From contig CAVVFX010000009.1 of assembly GCA_963747535.1 (NCBI GenBank), forward strand, positions 62,001 to 126,000: a DNA stretch of 64,000 nucleotides, read 5' to 3'. Positions 7,946-17,517 of this stretch are shown one piece after another. A model generated the notes under the pieces. It worked only from the letters and a program-made list of their open reading frames with translations. It did no database searches and was not told the DNA's origin. How positions within the stretch are numbered: position 1 is the stretch's first letter; each line of letters starts with the position of its first letter. The translations under genes and the position numbers were made by a program. This DNA is from CAVVFX01 sp963747535. Its GTDB lineage: Bacteria; Acidobacteriota; Terriglobia; Bryobacterales; Bryobacteraceae.

Positions 7946-10015
7946 ATGACGCGATTGGCCTCAGTTCTAGCGATGGCGCTTCCCCTCGGCGCCATCACCG
8001 GGTGGCCGTCTGCCGCTCCGGATGTCGAAGGATTCGAGCCGGGCCGGATGCAAGCGTTGGCTGCGACTCTGGCGGAACATAATACCCGGGCGTTGCTAGT
8101 CGCGCGTCATGGACGGATCGTTTTCGAATGGTACGCGGCGGATTCCGGTCCGGGAAAAAAGCAAGGCACCGCGTCCCTGGCGAAGGCGCTGGTGGGCGGC
8201 ATTCCTTTGTTGGTGGCATTATCAGACGGACGCATCGGTCTCGACGATCTGGCTGCGAAGTACATACCCGAGTGGCGCCTGGATCCGCAAAAGCGGCTGA
8301 TCACGATCCGCCAGCTTGCCACCCATTCTTCAGGCCTGGACGATGCCGAGGATCCCAACTTCGATCACATGTCGATTCCCGGTTGGAAGGGCGCTTTCTG
8401 GCGGCGAAAGCCCGACCCGATTTCGATCGCTCTCCGCGACACGCCCGTCGTAGCGGCGCCGGGGACGGTGTTCGGCTACAGCAACCCCGGCATGGCGGCG
8501 CTGGGCTATGCCGTGACCGCAGCCATGCGGGGCACCTCGACCCCCGATATACAGAGCATTCTTCGCGATCGGATTTGCCGGCCATTGGGCATTCCAGATG
8601 AAGACTGGTCGATCAGCTATGGCGAGAGCTACATGGTGGACGGGCTCAAGGTGTACGCGACCTGGGGAGGAGGCAACTTCACGCCGCGCGCCACTGCCCG
8701 CATCGGCCAACTCCTGTTGCAGCACGGCAAATGGGAGGGCAGGCAATTGATCGCTGAAAAATGGGCTCGTGCGGCCGTGCACTATGCCGGGACGCCGATT
8801 CCGAATCGCACGGATGAACTTGACCGGCCTGCTAACGGCATCGCCTGGTATGTCAACTTCGATGGCGTGTGGAAAGACATTCCGCGTGACGCGTTCTCCG
8901 GATCGGGAGCCGGACAGGAGGCCATTCTGGTCGTCCCCAGCCTGGATCTTGTCATTGTGCGCAACGGCAGCGACATGTCCCCGCGTACCGGGAACCGGCA
9001 CTGGGTCGATCTCGAGGAGTTCATCTATCGGCCAGTACTGGAGGCGCTCCGGACAGGCACGTCGAAACCTCCTTATCCGCCAAGCCCGGTCATTGCGGAA
9101 GTCAACTTCGCCCCGGCGGGCGAGATCCAGCGCAAGGCGATCGACAGCGACAACTGGCCGATGACCTGGGGCGACGATGACGCCATCTACACGTCGTACG
9201 GCGATGGAGAAGGCTTCGAGCCGTTTCTCGATCACAAGCTCAGCATGGGAATCGCAAAAGTCCATGGCGATCCACCGGCGTTCTCAGGGGAGAACCTCCG
9301 CTCCGATTCTGCGGAGCGCACCGGCGACGGCAAGAAGGGTCCGAAGGCAAGCGGCATGATCATGGTCGGGGGTGTCTTGTATATGTGGGTGCGCAACACC
9401 GGCAACTCCCAGCTGGTGTGGTCTGACGATCATGGGAAGATGTGGCACTGGGACTTCAAGTGGACCGAGAGTTTCGGTTCTCCTGCGTTTCTAAACTTCG
9501 GCAAAAACAATGCGGGCGCCCGTGATAACTACGTTTATACCTACTCACAAGACGGGCCGAGCGCATATGAGTCGAGCGACCGCGTCATTCTCGCGCGCGT
9601 CCCGAAAGACCGGTTAAGAGACCAGCAAGCTTACGAATTCCTGCAAGAGGTAGTGGACGGCAAGCCTCTATGGACGTCGAAACTGGAAGATCGAGGCACT
9701 GCCTTCTCCTTCCCCGGACACTGCCAGCGACTCGATATCGTCTACGATCCGGGCATCCGGCGATATCTTCTGGCTCTGAGTTACAGTCACGGCGGTGCGT
9801 GGGGAATCTACGACGCGCCGGAGCCATGGGGTCCGTGGACTTCGAGCTTCCATACGGAGGATTGGGGTTTAGGGGGCACTCATGGGTACCGGTTCAGCTC
9901 CAAGTGGATGAGTCCGGATGGACTTTCTTTATGGTTAGTCTTCTCCGGCGTAAAGCTTCCGAACATCACCTATGACGCCTTCTGCGTTCGGAGAATGAAG
10001 CTGGTTAAGCGATAA
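7946..10015 (+). CDS. Secreted serine hydrolase (beta-lactamase/class C type) fused to a DUF4185-like propeller domain
   Basis: 689 aa from ATG 7946; in-frame codons upstream to 7886 lack a signal peptide start. Signal peptide about residues 1-23. The first 380 residues form a class C beta-lactamase/DD-peptidase-like domain: TASLAK (Ser77, Lys80), the YSNPG tyrosine motif and a late GSGAGQE strand in place of the usual KTG/HxG. The C-terminal 300 residues contain repeated Trp/Gly/Asp motifs (WGDDDAIYTSYGDG, WSDDHGKMWHWD, YDAPEPWGPW) as in DUF4185 sialidase-like propellers. Likely an exported esterase or peptidase that handles a sugar- or peptide-linked substrate. It diverges from the two-component pair. 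Confidence 0.85.
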   Translation: MTRLASVLAMALPLGAITGWPSAAPDVEGFEPGRMQALAATLAEHNTRALLVARHGRIVFEWYAADSGPGKKQGTASLAKALVGGIPLLVALSDGRIGLDDLAAKYIPEWRLDPQKRLITIRQLATHSSGLDDAEDPNFDHMSIPGWKGAFWRRKPDPISIALRDTPVVAAPGTVFGYSNPGMAALGYAVTAAMRGTSTPDIQSILRDRICRPLGIPDEDWSISYGESYMVDGLKVYATWGGGNFTPRATARIGQLLLQHGKWEGRQLIAEKWARAAVHYAGTPIPNRTDELDRPANGIAWYVNFDGVWKDIPRDAFSGSGAGQEAILVVPSLDLVIVRNGSDMSPRTGNRHWVDLEEFIYRPVLEALRTGTSKPPYPPSPVIAEVNFAPAGEIQRKAIDSDNWPMTWGDDDAIYTSYGDGEGFEPFLDHKLSMGIAKVHGDPPAFSGENLRSDSAERTGDGKKGPKASGMIMVGGVLYMWVRNTGNSQLVWSDDHGKMWHWDFKWTESFGSPAFLNFGKNNAGARDNYVYTYSQDGPSAYESSDRVILARVPKDRLRDQQAYEFLQEVVDGKPLWTSKLEDRGTAFSFPGHCQRLDIVYDPGIRRYLLALSYSHGGAWGIYDAPEPWGPWTSSFHTEDWGLGGTHGYRFSSKWMSPDGLSLWLVFSGVKLPNITYDAFCVRRMKLVKR

Positions 10016-10028
10016 TGGACGATGGCCG

Positions 10029-11207
10029 TCACCGATACGCCGCGATCCCTGTCACTTTCTCCCCGATCACCAGCGCGTGAATATGATCCGTCCCCTCATA
10101 CGTCTTCACGGTCTCCAGGTTGCACATATGCCGCATGATCGGATACTCGTCGGTGATCCCGTTGGCGCCCAGCAGATCCCGGCTCACGCGCGCGCAGTCC
10201 AGAGCCATCGCGACATTATTTCGCTTCAACATCGAAATGTGCGCCGGCTCCAACATCCCCTCATCTTTCAACCGCGCGCAATGCACGGCCAGAAGCTGCG
10301 CCTTCGAGATTTCCGTAATCATCCCCGCCAGCTTCTCCTGGACCAGTTGGTGCGACGCGATCGGCCGGTTGTCGAACTGCTTGCGCATCACCGTATACTG
10401 CCGCGCGGTTTCGAAACAATCGAGCGCCGCGCCGATCACTCCCCACCCAATCCCGTACCGCGCCTGCGTCAAACATGCGAGCGGCGCTTTCAGGCCCTTT
10501 GCCCCCGGCAGCATCGCATCATTCCCCACGCGGCAATCCGACATCGCCAGGCTCGACGTCACCGAAGCGCGCATGGACCACTTGCCGTGAATCACAGAGG
10601 TGCTGAATCCCGGGGTCCCGCGCTCGACCAGGAAGCCGCGAATCCCGCCGTCGACTCCCTCCGCACGCGCCCACACAATCGCCACATCGGCGATGCTCCC
10701 GTTGGTGATCCAGGTTTTCTCGCCGTTCAGGACCCAGGCACTTCCATCGTGCCGCGCGGTACTCCGCATGCCCGCGGGATTCGAGCCGAAATCCGGCTCG
10801 GTCAATCCGAAACACCCGATAGCTTCGCCCGACTGCATGCGCGGCAGCCATTTCTCCTTCTGCGCATCCGAGCCGAACGTCAGAACGGGGTACATCACCA
10901 GTGAGCCTTGTACCGACACAAAGCTCCGCAGTCCCGAGTCTCCGCGCTCCAGTTCCTGCATCATGAGCCCGTACTCCATGCTGTTCATTCCGGCGCAACC
11001 GTAGCCTTCCATATTCGCGCCCAGAAATCCCAGTCTGCCGATTTCAGGAATCAAATCGACCGGAAACTCGCCGGTGCGGTAACAATCGCGAATCCTGGGC
11101 ATCACGCGCTGGTCGACAAACTGTCGCGCCGCCTGCCGCACCAGCAGCGCCTGCTCGTCATAGAGGGAATCAATCCGAAGATAGTCCATATCGCTTCTTA
11201 TCTGCAC
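10029..11207 (-). CDS. Acyl-CoA dehydrogenase, glutaryl-CoA dehydrogenase type
   Basis: 392 aa. FAD enzyme that oxidises acyl-CoA at the alpha-beta bond; the glutaryl type also decarboxylates to crotonyl-CoA in lysine and tryptophan breakdown. Conserved parts: GCFGLTEPDFGSNP and WITNGS of the middle domain, GWGVIGAALDC helix, RKQFDNRPIA, LLGANGITDEYPIMRHMCNLE and the YEGTDHIHALVIG block that holds the catalytic Glu in this subfamily. Length fits the family (about 390-400). An internal ATG at 11189 (MDYLRID) may be the true start. The M49 peptidase gene lies upstream on the same strand across a 180-base repeat-bearing gap. Confidence 0.92.
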   Translation of the reverse strand: MQIRSDMDYLRIDSLYDEQALLVRQAARQFVDQRVMPRIRDCYRTGEFPVDLIPEIGRLGFLGANMEGYGCAGMNSMEYGLMMQELERGDSGLRSFVSVQGSLVMYPVLTFGSDAQKEKWLPRMQSGEAIGCFGLTEPDFGSNPAGMRSTARHDGSAWVLNGEKTWITNGSIADVAIVWARAEGVDGGIRGFLVERGTPGFSTSVIHGKWSMRASVTSSLAMSDCRVGNDAMLPGAKGLKAPLACLTQARYGIGWGVIGAALDCFETARQYTVMRKQFDNRPIASHQLVQEKLAGMITEISKAQLLAVHCARLKDEGMLEPAHISMLKRNNVAMALDCARVSRDLLGANGITDEYPIMRHMCNLETVKTYEGTDHIHALVIGEKVTGIAAYR

Positions 11208-11221
11208 TCTAAATGCGCCAA

Positions 11222-11373
11222 AAGCGGCTGCTGCGCAGCCGGCAGGACAGGCGAAACCGCCTGCCCCACCAATACAGGTGTCTTTCCACTTGAAAGATTC
11301 TCACCCAAAATGTACAAACTCCAGGCGCTGCTGCGCAGCCGGGGCAGACCACGAAAAGCGATGGTCTGCCCCA
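11222..11373. repeat. Pair of intergenic hairpin repeats (two-hairpin family)
   Basis: Between the M49 and acyl-CoA dehydrogenase genes. The first unit (about 11226-11266) has a GGCTGCTGCGCAGCC hairpin and an imperfect CAGGCGAAACCGCCTG hairpin. The second has GGGGCAGACCA (11341-11351) paired with TGGTCTGCCCC (11362-11372), an 11-bp perfect stem with a 10-base loop, preceded by GCTGCTGCGCAGCC. It belongs to the dispersed two-hairpin family seen at least 13 times in the window, here in reverse orientation. Confidence 0.8.
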
Positions 11374-11387
11374 CGTTGCGGCTTTTC

Positions 11388-13358
11388 CTACTTCTTCTCG
11401 TACATCGCGCTGTAGCTCAACTGCTGCTTTACAAAGTCCCGCGGATAACTGATAGTTACCCGCGACGCGTTCCCCTTGGCATCGAACTGCGCCGTCAGGT
11501 CTGCATTGATTCCTGCGAAGTAAGTCGGCAGGTTCAACTTCTTATAGCGACCCATCACCTCGTCGCGCAACGCCGGATCAAAATGCGTCCCATACGCATC
11601 GATCAGCTTCTTAATTGCGCCGTAATCGCCCTCCGCCTTGATCCGCATCAGTTCCGCGAGCAGCATGCCAGCGCCTTTGTGAAAGGCCGCGTAATCCTTC
11701 ACCCAGGCGTACGTCTTCCCATCGCGCTTCTCCATCGCGATCGCGCCGGTTTTGTCCATAATGTATTTGGCGATCAACTGCCGGTCGCGCAGGTGGTCTT
11801 CTTCGATCGTGTCGCCGTGAGGGATGCGCCGGAGTTGCGTCAGCATATTCAACGCTGCGCGATCGTACATCGCTTTCATGACTTCCTGCTGATTCGTCAC
11901 CAGACCCAGCTCTTTCATCTTCGGATCGGTGATGTTCCAATAGCCCATCAGGTCCGCCCTGCCCTCCTCGAGCGTCGAGAAGTATTCTTTCAAATAGAAT
12001 GCGGGTTCCTGGGTTAACTTGGGGCTCAATTTTCCGGAACCGTGCCCGATGATCTCGTGCATAGCGGTCAGGAGGCCGCTCGCTTCCTCACTGTATTGGT
12101 TCAGGCGCGCGGCGATTTCCGGCGTGGCCGCAAACTCGCTGTCAGCGCTCTTGCCCGTCGCGGCCTCGATGGCGCGCGCGCTACCCATAAACAGGAAACT
12201 CTTGCTCCCATACTTCTCATGGATCTCGTTTTCGTTCGGCAGATTGTCGCCGATCGTATTCACGTGAAAATCACCCGTCTCGATAATCGCCTCGACCGCT
12301 TTGGCGAGCGGTGGTTTCACGCCCTGCTTCTTATACTGATCCGCCCACGGTGCCCGATTCTCGAAATACTGCGCGTTGTCCGCGATCTTCGTCATCAGCG
12401 AATTGATCTTCATATCGGTCACCGTGACGAAGCTCTGGGACGTGCCCTTCGCACCCCGGGCATCCATGTAGACTTCGATAAACCCATTCATGAAATCGAC
12501 GGTCGCGTTGTTTTGCACCCAGGCGATGTCGAAGGCCAGCCAGTCCTTGAAATCTCCCGTCTGGTAGTACCGGATCAGCGCATCGATCGCTTTCGCCTGA
12601 CCCGGATCGGCCTGCTCGCGCGCCTTGGCCAGATACTCATTGGCCTTCTTCAGGTATTGCGCGTACAGTCCCGGAGGAACTTTGCCGTCCGGAGTTCCCG
12701 CACGATACACCTGCTCAATCAGTTTGCCGTCCTCTTTGACCAACCGCGAATTCAGTGGGTACTTCTCCACGAAACCCTTCAGATCCGCGAGGGTCACGCC
12801 GGAATAGAAGTTGTTGGCGCTCGACTGCAGAATGTCTTTGTCCCCGCGAGGACTCTTGGCCGTGACGCTCGGTTCGAAATCAGGATCGAACAGCGACGCT
12901 CGCAGATCGCCGATTTCCTTCACCAGATCGCTGCGTCCCGCCCCCTTGGCGGCTGCCACCAGTTCCTCGTAAGTGAACGTTGGCAGGAATTTCTGCGCCG
13001 TCGTGTCGTTATGATTTCCGCGATTAGCCCAAAACAGCTTGGTGAACGCGACAATTTTGACGTACACTTCGGGCTTGATCCCTTGCGGGTGCGTGACCAG
13101 CGCCTCCAGCACGCGCTTCTGCCGCAGCCCGAATCGCGATTCCTGATCGTAGATGATCGGATCGACGGCGATCGCCGCCTCTGTGAGCCAGTAAGCCAGA
13201 GCCTGTTGCTGCGCCGGCAGCGCTTTGAAACTCTCCGCCTGGAGTTGGATAAACGCTGTACTCTCGACGCGATCGACAAGTGGTTCCGCTGCCCAGCAGG
13301 TCGCCGTCAAAGCTAGAACAAAACAAGTTTTCCTCACGATTGAAACGTAGCACAGCAC
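11388..13358 (-). CDS. Dipeptidyl-peptidase III-like zinc peptidase (M49 family), exported
   Basis: 656 aa. The zinc site is plain: HEIIGHGSGK matches the HELLGH(GSGK) hallmark of dipeptidyl-peptidase III, and the second motif LEEGRADLMG supplies the third zinc ligand (EECRAD in the family). The enzyme removes dipeptides from the N-termini of oligopeptides. An N-terminal hydrophobic stretch ending CWAAEP is a signal peptide, so it acts in the periplasm, unlike the cytosolic eukaryotic form. GTG at 13337 is an alternative start that gives a more typical signal (VRKTCFVLALTATCWA). Confidence 0.9.
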   Translation of the reverse strand: MLCYVSIVRKTCFVLALTATCWAAEPLVDRVESTAFIQLQAESFKALPAQQQALAYWLTEAAIAVDPIIYDQESRFGLRQKRVLEALVTHPQGIKPEVYVKIVAFTKLFWANRGNHNDTTAQKFLPTFTYEELVAAAKGAGRSDLVKEIGDLRASLFDPDFEPSVTAKSPRGDKDILQSSANNFYSGVTLADLKGFVEKYPLNSRLVKEDGKLIEQVYRAGTPDGKVPPGLYAQYLKKANEYLAKAREQADPGQAKAIDALIRYYQTGDFKDWLAFDIAWVQNNATVDFMNGFIEVYMDARGAKGTSQSFVTVTDMKINSLMTKIADNAQYFENRAPWADQYKKQGVKPPLAKAVEAIIETGDFHVNTIGDNLPNENEIHEKYGSKSFLFMGSARAIEAATGKSADSEFAATPEIAARLNQYSEEASGLLTAMHEIIGHGSGKLSPKLTQEPAFYLKEYFSTLEEGRADLMGYWNITDPKMKELGLVTNQQEVMKAMYDRAALNMLTQLRRIPHGDTIEEDHLRDRQLIAKYIMDKTGAIAMEKRDGKTYAWVKDYAAFHKGAGMLLAELMRIKAEGDYGAIKKLIDAYGTHFDPALRDEVMGRYKKLNLPTYFAGINADLTAQFDAKGNASRVTISYPRDFVKQQLSYSAMYEKK

Positions 13359-13431
13359 GAATTCGCCTCCAACCTGCGCCGGAAACGCCAGCGTTTTTCA
13401 GCCGCCGCTAACCGCCGGTGGCAGAAGTCGA

Positions 13432-13649
13432 CGCAGGCCAAAGGCCTGGCCAAACGCCTACTCCGTAAAGCGGCAAGCTGCAAAAACGGCTGCTCCGCAG
13501 CCGGGGCAGACCAAAAAAAACGATGGTCTGCCCTACGGGCCTACTCCACAATTCTTCGCGACCCGCGAAGGTTCAGACTATTAGTAGTACAACGAAAAAT
13601 CAGCTGTTTGCAAGCCTTGTAGAGTAGGCCTTTGGCGTGCGTCGACTGA
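13432..13649. repeat. MITE-like element with 21-bp terminal inverted repeats, copy 1
   Basis: The left end GTCGACGCAGGCCAAAGGCC (from 13432) is matched by the right end ending at 13649; the reverse complement differs at one base in 21. Between them lie GCGGCAAGCTGCAAAAACGG, a CGGCTGCTCCGCAGCCG hairpin, a nested GCAGACCA/TGGTCTGC hairpin (13506-13531), CTTCGCGACCCGCGAAG and a segment with ACTATTAGTAGT. Copies at 38034 and 43506 share this order in reverse orientation but lack the nested hairpin. The right end supplies the last 15 codons and stop of the RND gene. No coding capacity. Confidence 0.85.
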
Positions 13650-16600
13650 GGCGCTGGCGCAGCCTGTCGAGGTACAGGTAAATGACCGGAGTGGTGAACA
13701 AGGTCAGCATCTGGCTCACGATCAGGCCGCCTACGATCGCGATGCCGAGGGGTTGCCGCAGTTCGGCGCCATTGCCGTGGCCGAGCGCCAGCGGCAAACC
13801 GCCGAAGAGAGCTGCCAGAGTGGTCATGATGATCGGCCGGAAGCGTAGGATACAGGCTTCGTAGATCGCATCCTCCGCACTTTTCCCATCATTCCGTTCC
13901 GCCGCCAGGGCAAAATCGATCATCATGATGGCGTTCTTCTTGACGATGCCGATCAGCAAAATAATGCCGATCAAAGCGATGACGCTGAGCTCCGTGCGGC
14001 GCAGCAGCAGGGCCAGCAATGCGCCGAGTCCGGCGGAAGGGAGGTCGAGAGAATCGTGATGGGATGGATCAGGCTCTCGTAGAGCATTCCCAAAACAATA
14101 TAGACGGCGATCAGGGCCGTCGCGACCAGGATCGGTTCGCCTTTCAGGAGTCCTGGAATGCCTGCGCGGTGCCGGCGAATTTTCCGATGACGGTGACGGA
14201 AGGCCGATATCCGATTCCGCTTCCGTGATGGCATCCACTGCCTGACCGAGCGAAACGCCCTCCGGCAGGTTGAAGGAAATGGTAACCGATGGGAACACTC
14301 CCTGGTGGGCAATCGCAAGCGGCGTAGTTGCCGGGCACAAAACGCGCAAATGCGACAGAGGCACCGCCGCGCTGGTGGGACTGTGGATGTACACGTCACT
14401 CAGTGTCTCGGGCGATTGCCAGTATTTTGGCGCGACCTCCATCACCACGTGATACTGATTCAAGGTCGTGTACATGGTGGAGACCGGCGCCTGTCCGAAG
14501 GCATCGTAAAGCGCGTTATCCACTTCCGCCGCCGTCAGGCCCAGGCGCGAAGCCGTATCGCGATCCACCACAACCGCGGACTGCAAACCCTGGTTCTGCT
14601 GATCGGTGTTGACGTCGACGATAATGGGAATTTTTTTGAGGCGCTCCAAGACGATGGGACCCCAATACTTGAGGGCATTGAGATCCTGGCTTTGTAGCGT
14701 GAACTGGTAGGCGGCATTGCTCGATCGCCCGCCCACGCGGACGTCCTGCGAAGGGGTATAGTACAGCTGCACGCCGGGAATGTTGGTGGTTCTGCGGCGA
14801 GATACGCGCGATCACCTCTTCGGCTGTCGACTTGCGAACCCCGAGCGGCTTGAGCACGGCGAACATGTGCGCAGTGTTGGTCCCACCACCGTAGTTTCCG
14901 CCGATAGACCAGGAATTCGATTCGACATCCGGATCCGAAATGACGATCTGATTCAGAAGTTTGACCTTTGGATCCATCGCCTGGAACGAGGTTTTCTGGT
15001 CGGCCACAACGCTGCCGGAGATGCGGCCGGTATCCTGTTCCGGAAAGAAACCCTTGGGAATGATCACGTACAAATAGACGGTCAAACTGATCATGGCCAG
15101 GAGCACCATCAAAGTGATGGCCGAGTGGCGCAGTATGGCAGCGCAAAGCTGACGCATAGGAATTCAGTATCCAGTTAAAAGCGGCTTCGCTCCAGTTGTA
15201 GAGATGCCCGTGCTCTACTTCTTTATGGGATTTGAGCAGATGCGCGCACATCATGGGGGTAACAGTCAACGAGACTACCAGGGACACCAGAATGGCGAAC
15301 GACAATACGAGCGCGAATTCGCTGGAAGAGCCGGCCCACAATGCCGGTCATCAGCAAAATGGGAATGAATACGGCAATCAGCGAAAGGCTCATTGAAATC
15401 ACCGTAAAGCCGATTTCGGAGGCTCCCTTGAGCGCCGCCTGGAAAGGATTCATGCCGTCCTCCAGGTAACGCGTGATGTTCTCGATCACCACGATGGCGT
15501 CATCCACGACGAATCCCGTCGAGATGGTGAGAGCCATCAGCGAGAGGTTATCCACGCTGTAACCCGCCAGATACATGAGATCGAAAGTGCCGAGTAGCGA
15601 GATCGGCACGGAAACGCTGGGAATGAAAGTGGCCGAGGCCGTGCGCAGAAACACAAAGACCACCAGCACGACCAGGAGAACGGAGATAATGAGGCTGATT
15701 TCGACATCGTGCACGGAGGCGCGAATGGTGACCGTCCGGTCCAGCGAAACCTGGAGGTGCATGGGCGGAGGAAGCGCGGCCTGCAGTTGCGGAATCATGG
15801 CTTTCACGTGATCCGCCGTATCGATGATATTGGCGTTGGGCTGGCGGAAGACCATCATGGAGATCGACGCCTGGTCGTTCCACCCGCCGTCGTTGCGGAT
15901 GTTTTCGGTGGAATCGGTCACGTCGCCGAGGTCCGAGATGCGAAGGTCGGCGCCGTTCCTGTAGGCCACTACGAGAGGTTTGTACTGGTTGGCCTTGAAG
16001 AGCTGATCGGTCGAGTTCAACTGCCACGCGGTCTGGGGACCAGCTATCCTGCCTTTAGGCTCGTTGTTATTGGCATCGGCGAGGGCCGTCGCGATTTGAT
16101 CGATGCCAATGTCATATTTGCTGACGGCATCGGGATTCAGTTCCACGCGCACTGCGGGCAGCGCGCTGCCGTACACCTGGACTTGGCCGACTCCCGAGAC
16201 CTGCGATATCTTCTGGGCCAGAATCGAGTACGCGGCGTCGTACATCGCGGGCTTGGTTGCGGTTTCGGAAGTAATGACCAGGATCAGGATGGGAGAGTCG
16301 GCAGGGTTATATTTTCGCCACGTCGGATTGTTGGGAAGATTCGACGGCAGGTACGAGCGGGCCGCATTGATGGCGGCCTGAACGTCGCGCGCCGCTCCGT
16401 CAATATCGCGCTTCAAATCGAATTGCAGCGTAATGGACGTCGAGCCAACTGTGCTGGAAGACGTCATTTCGCTGACGGCGGCGATGCGCGTGAACTGCTT
16501 TTCCAGCGGTGTGGCGACCGAAGAAGCCATAGTTTCGGGGCTGGCGCCGGGCAACTGTGCCGATACCTGGATGGTTGGAAAGTCGACCTGCGGGAGAGGA

Positions 16601-16704
16601 GAAACCGGAAGTTCGCGAAAGGCTACGGCTCCGGTGAGGGCAAGTGCGGCTGTAAGTAAGGTTGTACCTACTGGCCGATGAATAAAAGGGCTCGATAAAC
16701 TCAT
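13600..16704 (-). pseudogene. RND multidrug efflux permease (AcrB/MdtB-like), broken by about six frameshifts
   Basis: Read across three frames this is a full-length inner-membrane RND pump of about 1,030 residues. Frame 1 (16704 to about 15324) has the N-terminal helix, porter domains, DDAIVVIENI and ends at ILLMTGIVGRLF. Homology then switches frame near 15324, 15140, 14790, 14207, 14150 and 14042, each explained by one gained or lost base, four of them clearly in short C/G runs, with no in-frame stop and good protein conservation throughout (VIIPKGFFPEQDTGR, GIILLIGIVKKNAIMMIDFA). This means very recent decay or local sequence error. No adaptor (MFP) or outer-membrane channel gene is adjacent. 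The last 15 codons come from a repeat element. Confidence 0.88.
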
Positions 16705-17095
16705 GCCCGCTCAGGACAGAAAAACTCTTCGGCAACGCAGCTACACAGGTGGGGTGCAGTTACGTGTGCTCTCCCCACGGCATAACGCCCGTAACAATTT
16801 TCCGATGACGGCGCTATCAGCACCGCGGCCAGCCCTGGTTTTGCGTCCAGTGGCAAGAGCCAGCAACCACCTTGGTCGCTGCGCGGCTGATCGCCTAGAA
16901 AAATGGCATCTGTGCAAAACTATAGCCCCGCGAGCCTGCCGGCTTCAATACTGTAGATGCAGTAGATCTAGCTCCACGAGGTATGTAGCGGACCGCCAGA
17001 TTCGCGATACACTCCGCCGATACTCCCGGCGACAAATCCGGCCAATCCGAGCCCTGGCGGTCGCGCCATACGCATGATGCTGCAAGTTCCTGGAT

Positions 17096-17175
17096 TAGTA
17101 CTAAGTTGGAAAGTTCGCGCAACCACTCCCTAAGCAAGCGGTACTGTACGCCAATTCTCTGCAAGTTGCTACTAG
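17096..17175. repeat. Short copy of the GTACCAA inverted-repeat element
   Basis: The left end TTAGTACTAAGTTGG then AAAGTTCGCGC and CCACTCCCTAAG is shared with the long copy at 22600-22848. The right end GCAAGTTGCTACTAG is its inverted partner. The central part of the long copy is missing, as expected for an internally deleted derivative. Confidence 0.65.
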
Positions 17176-17370
17176 CCCAAGCGAGAGTCCTTCCGCCCTC
17201 CGCGTCTTCCTCAGTGTCTCCGCAGCTCTTGCGTTAATACATAGCCTCAGCTTATGAAATTACCGCGGAGTCGCGGAGGAAGACGCAGAGAATAGCCCCT
17301 TGAGAATGGTCGACGATGCGATGGATGTCCCATGTGGCGGGAGGTAGCGGAACGAATGGCAGTCGGAAAG

Positions 17371-17396
17371 GCAGATCACAAGAAACGATGGTCTGC
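17371..17396. repeat. Two-hairpin family copy, hairpin 1 only
   Basis: GCAGATCA (17371-17378) pairs with TGGTCTGC (17389-17396) with one G-T type mismatch and a 10-base loop; reverse orientation. Confidence 0.7.
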
Positions 17397-17517
17397 CTTA
17401 CGGTTTGCGGCGACCTGGGGTCGCCTGCAAATTGATGTCTCACAATCGAGTTTGATGTGAATGTCGTATTAGGAGCATTGGCTAACTGCTTGCTTAAACT
17501 CTCGAGCGGGAGTCACT

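Larger units (their letters stand above)
16705..17517. other. 813-bp intergenic region with repeat remnants, no gene seen
   Basis: Short frames here have no recognisable protein and overlap on both strands. It holds a short copy of the GTACCAA-type inverted-repeat element (17096-17175), an imperfect inverted repeat of rRNA-unlike CGCGTCTTCCTC words (about 17188-17297), and a two-hairpin family copy (17371-17396). The promoter of the 17518 gene should lie in the last 100 bases, but no clear -35/-10 pair was picked out. Confidence 0.6.

Noticed and set aside
13506..13531. GCAGACCA hairpins as classical Rho-independent terminators
   Set aside because: The T run is in the loop, not after the stem, and several copies lie upstream of genes or between divergent genes.
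16703..17077. 124-codon forward frame next to the RND gene
   Set aside because: No recognisable pattern, Arg/Pro-rich as expected from random GC-rich DNA, and it overlaps an opposing frame of equal quality.
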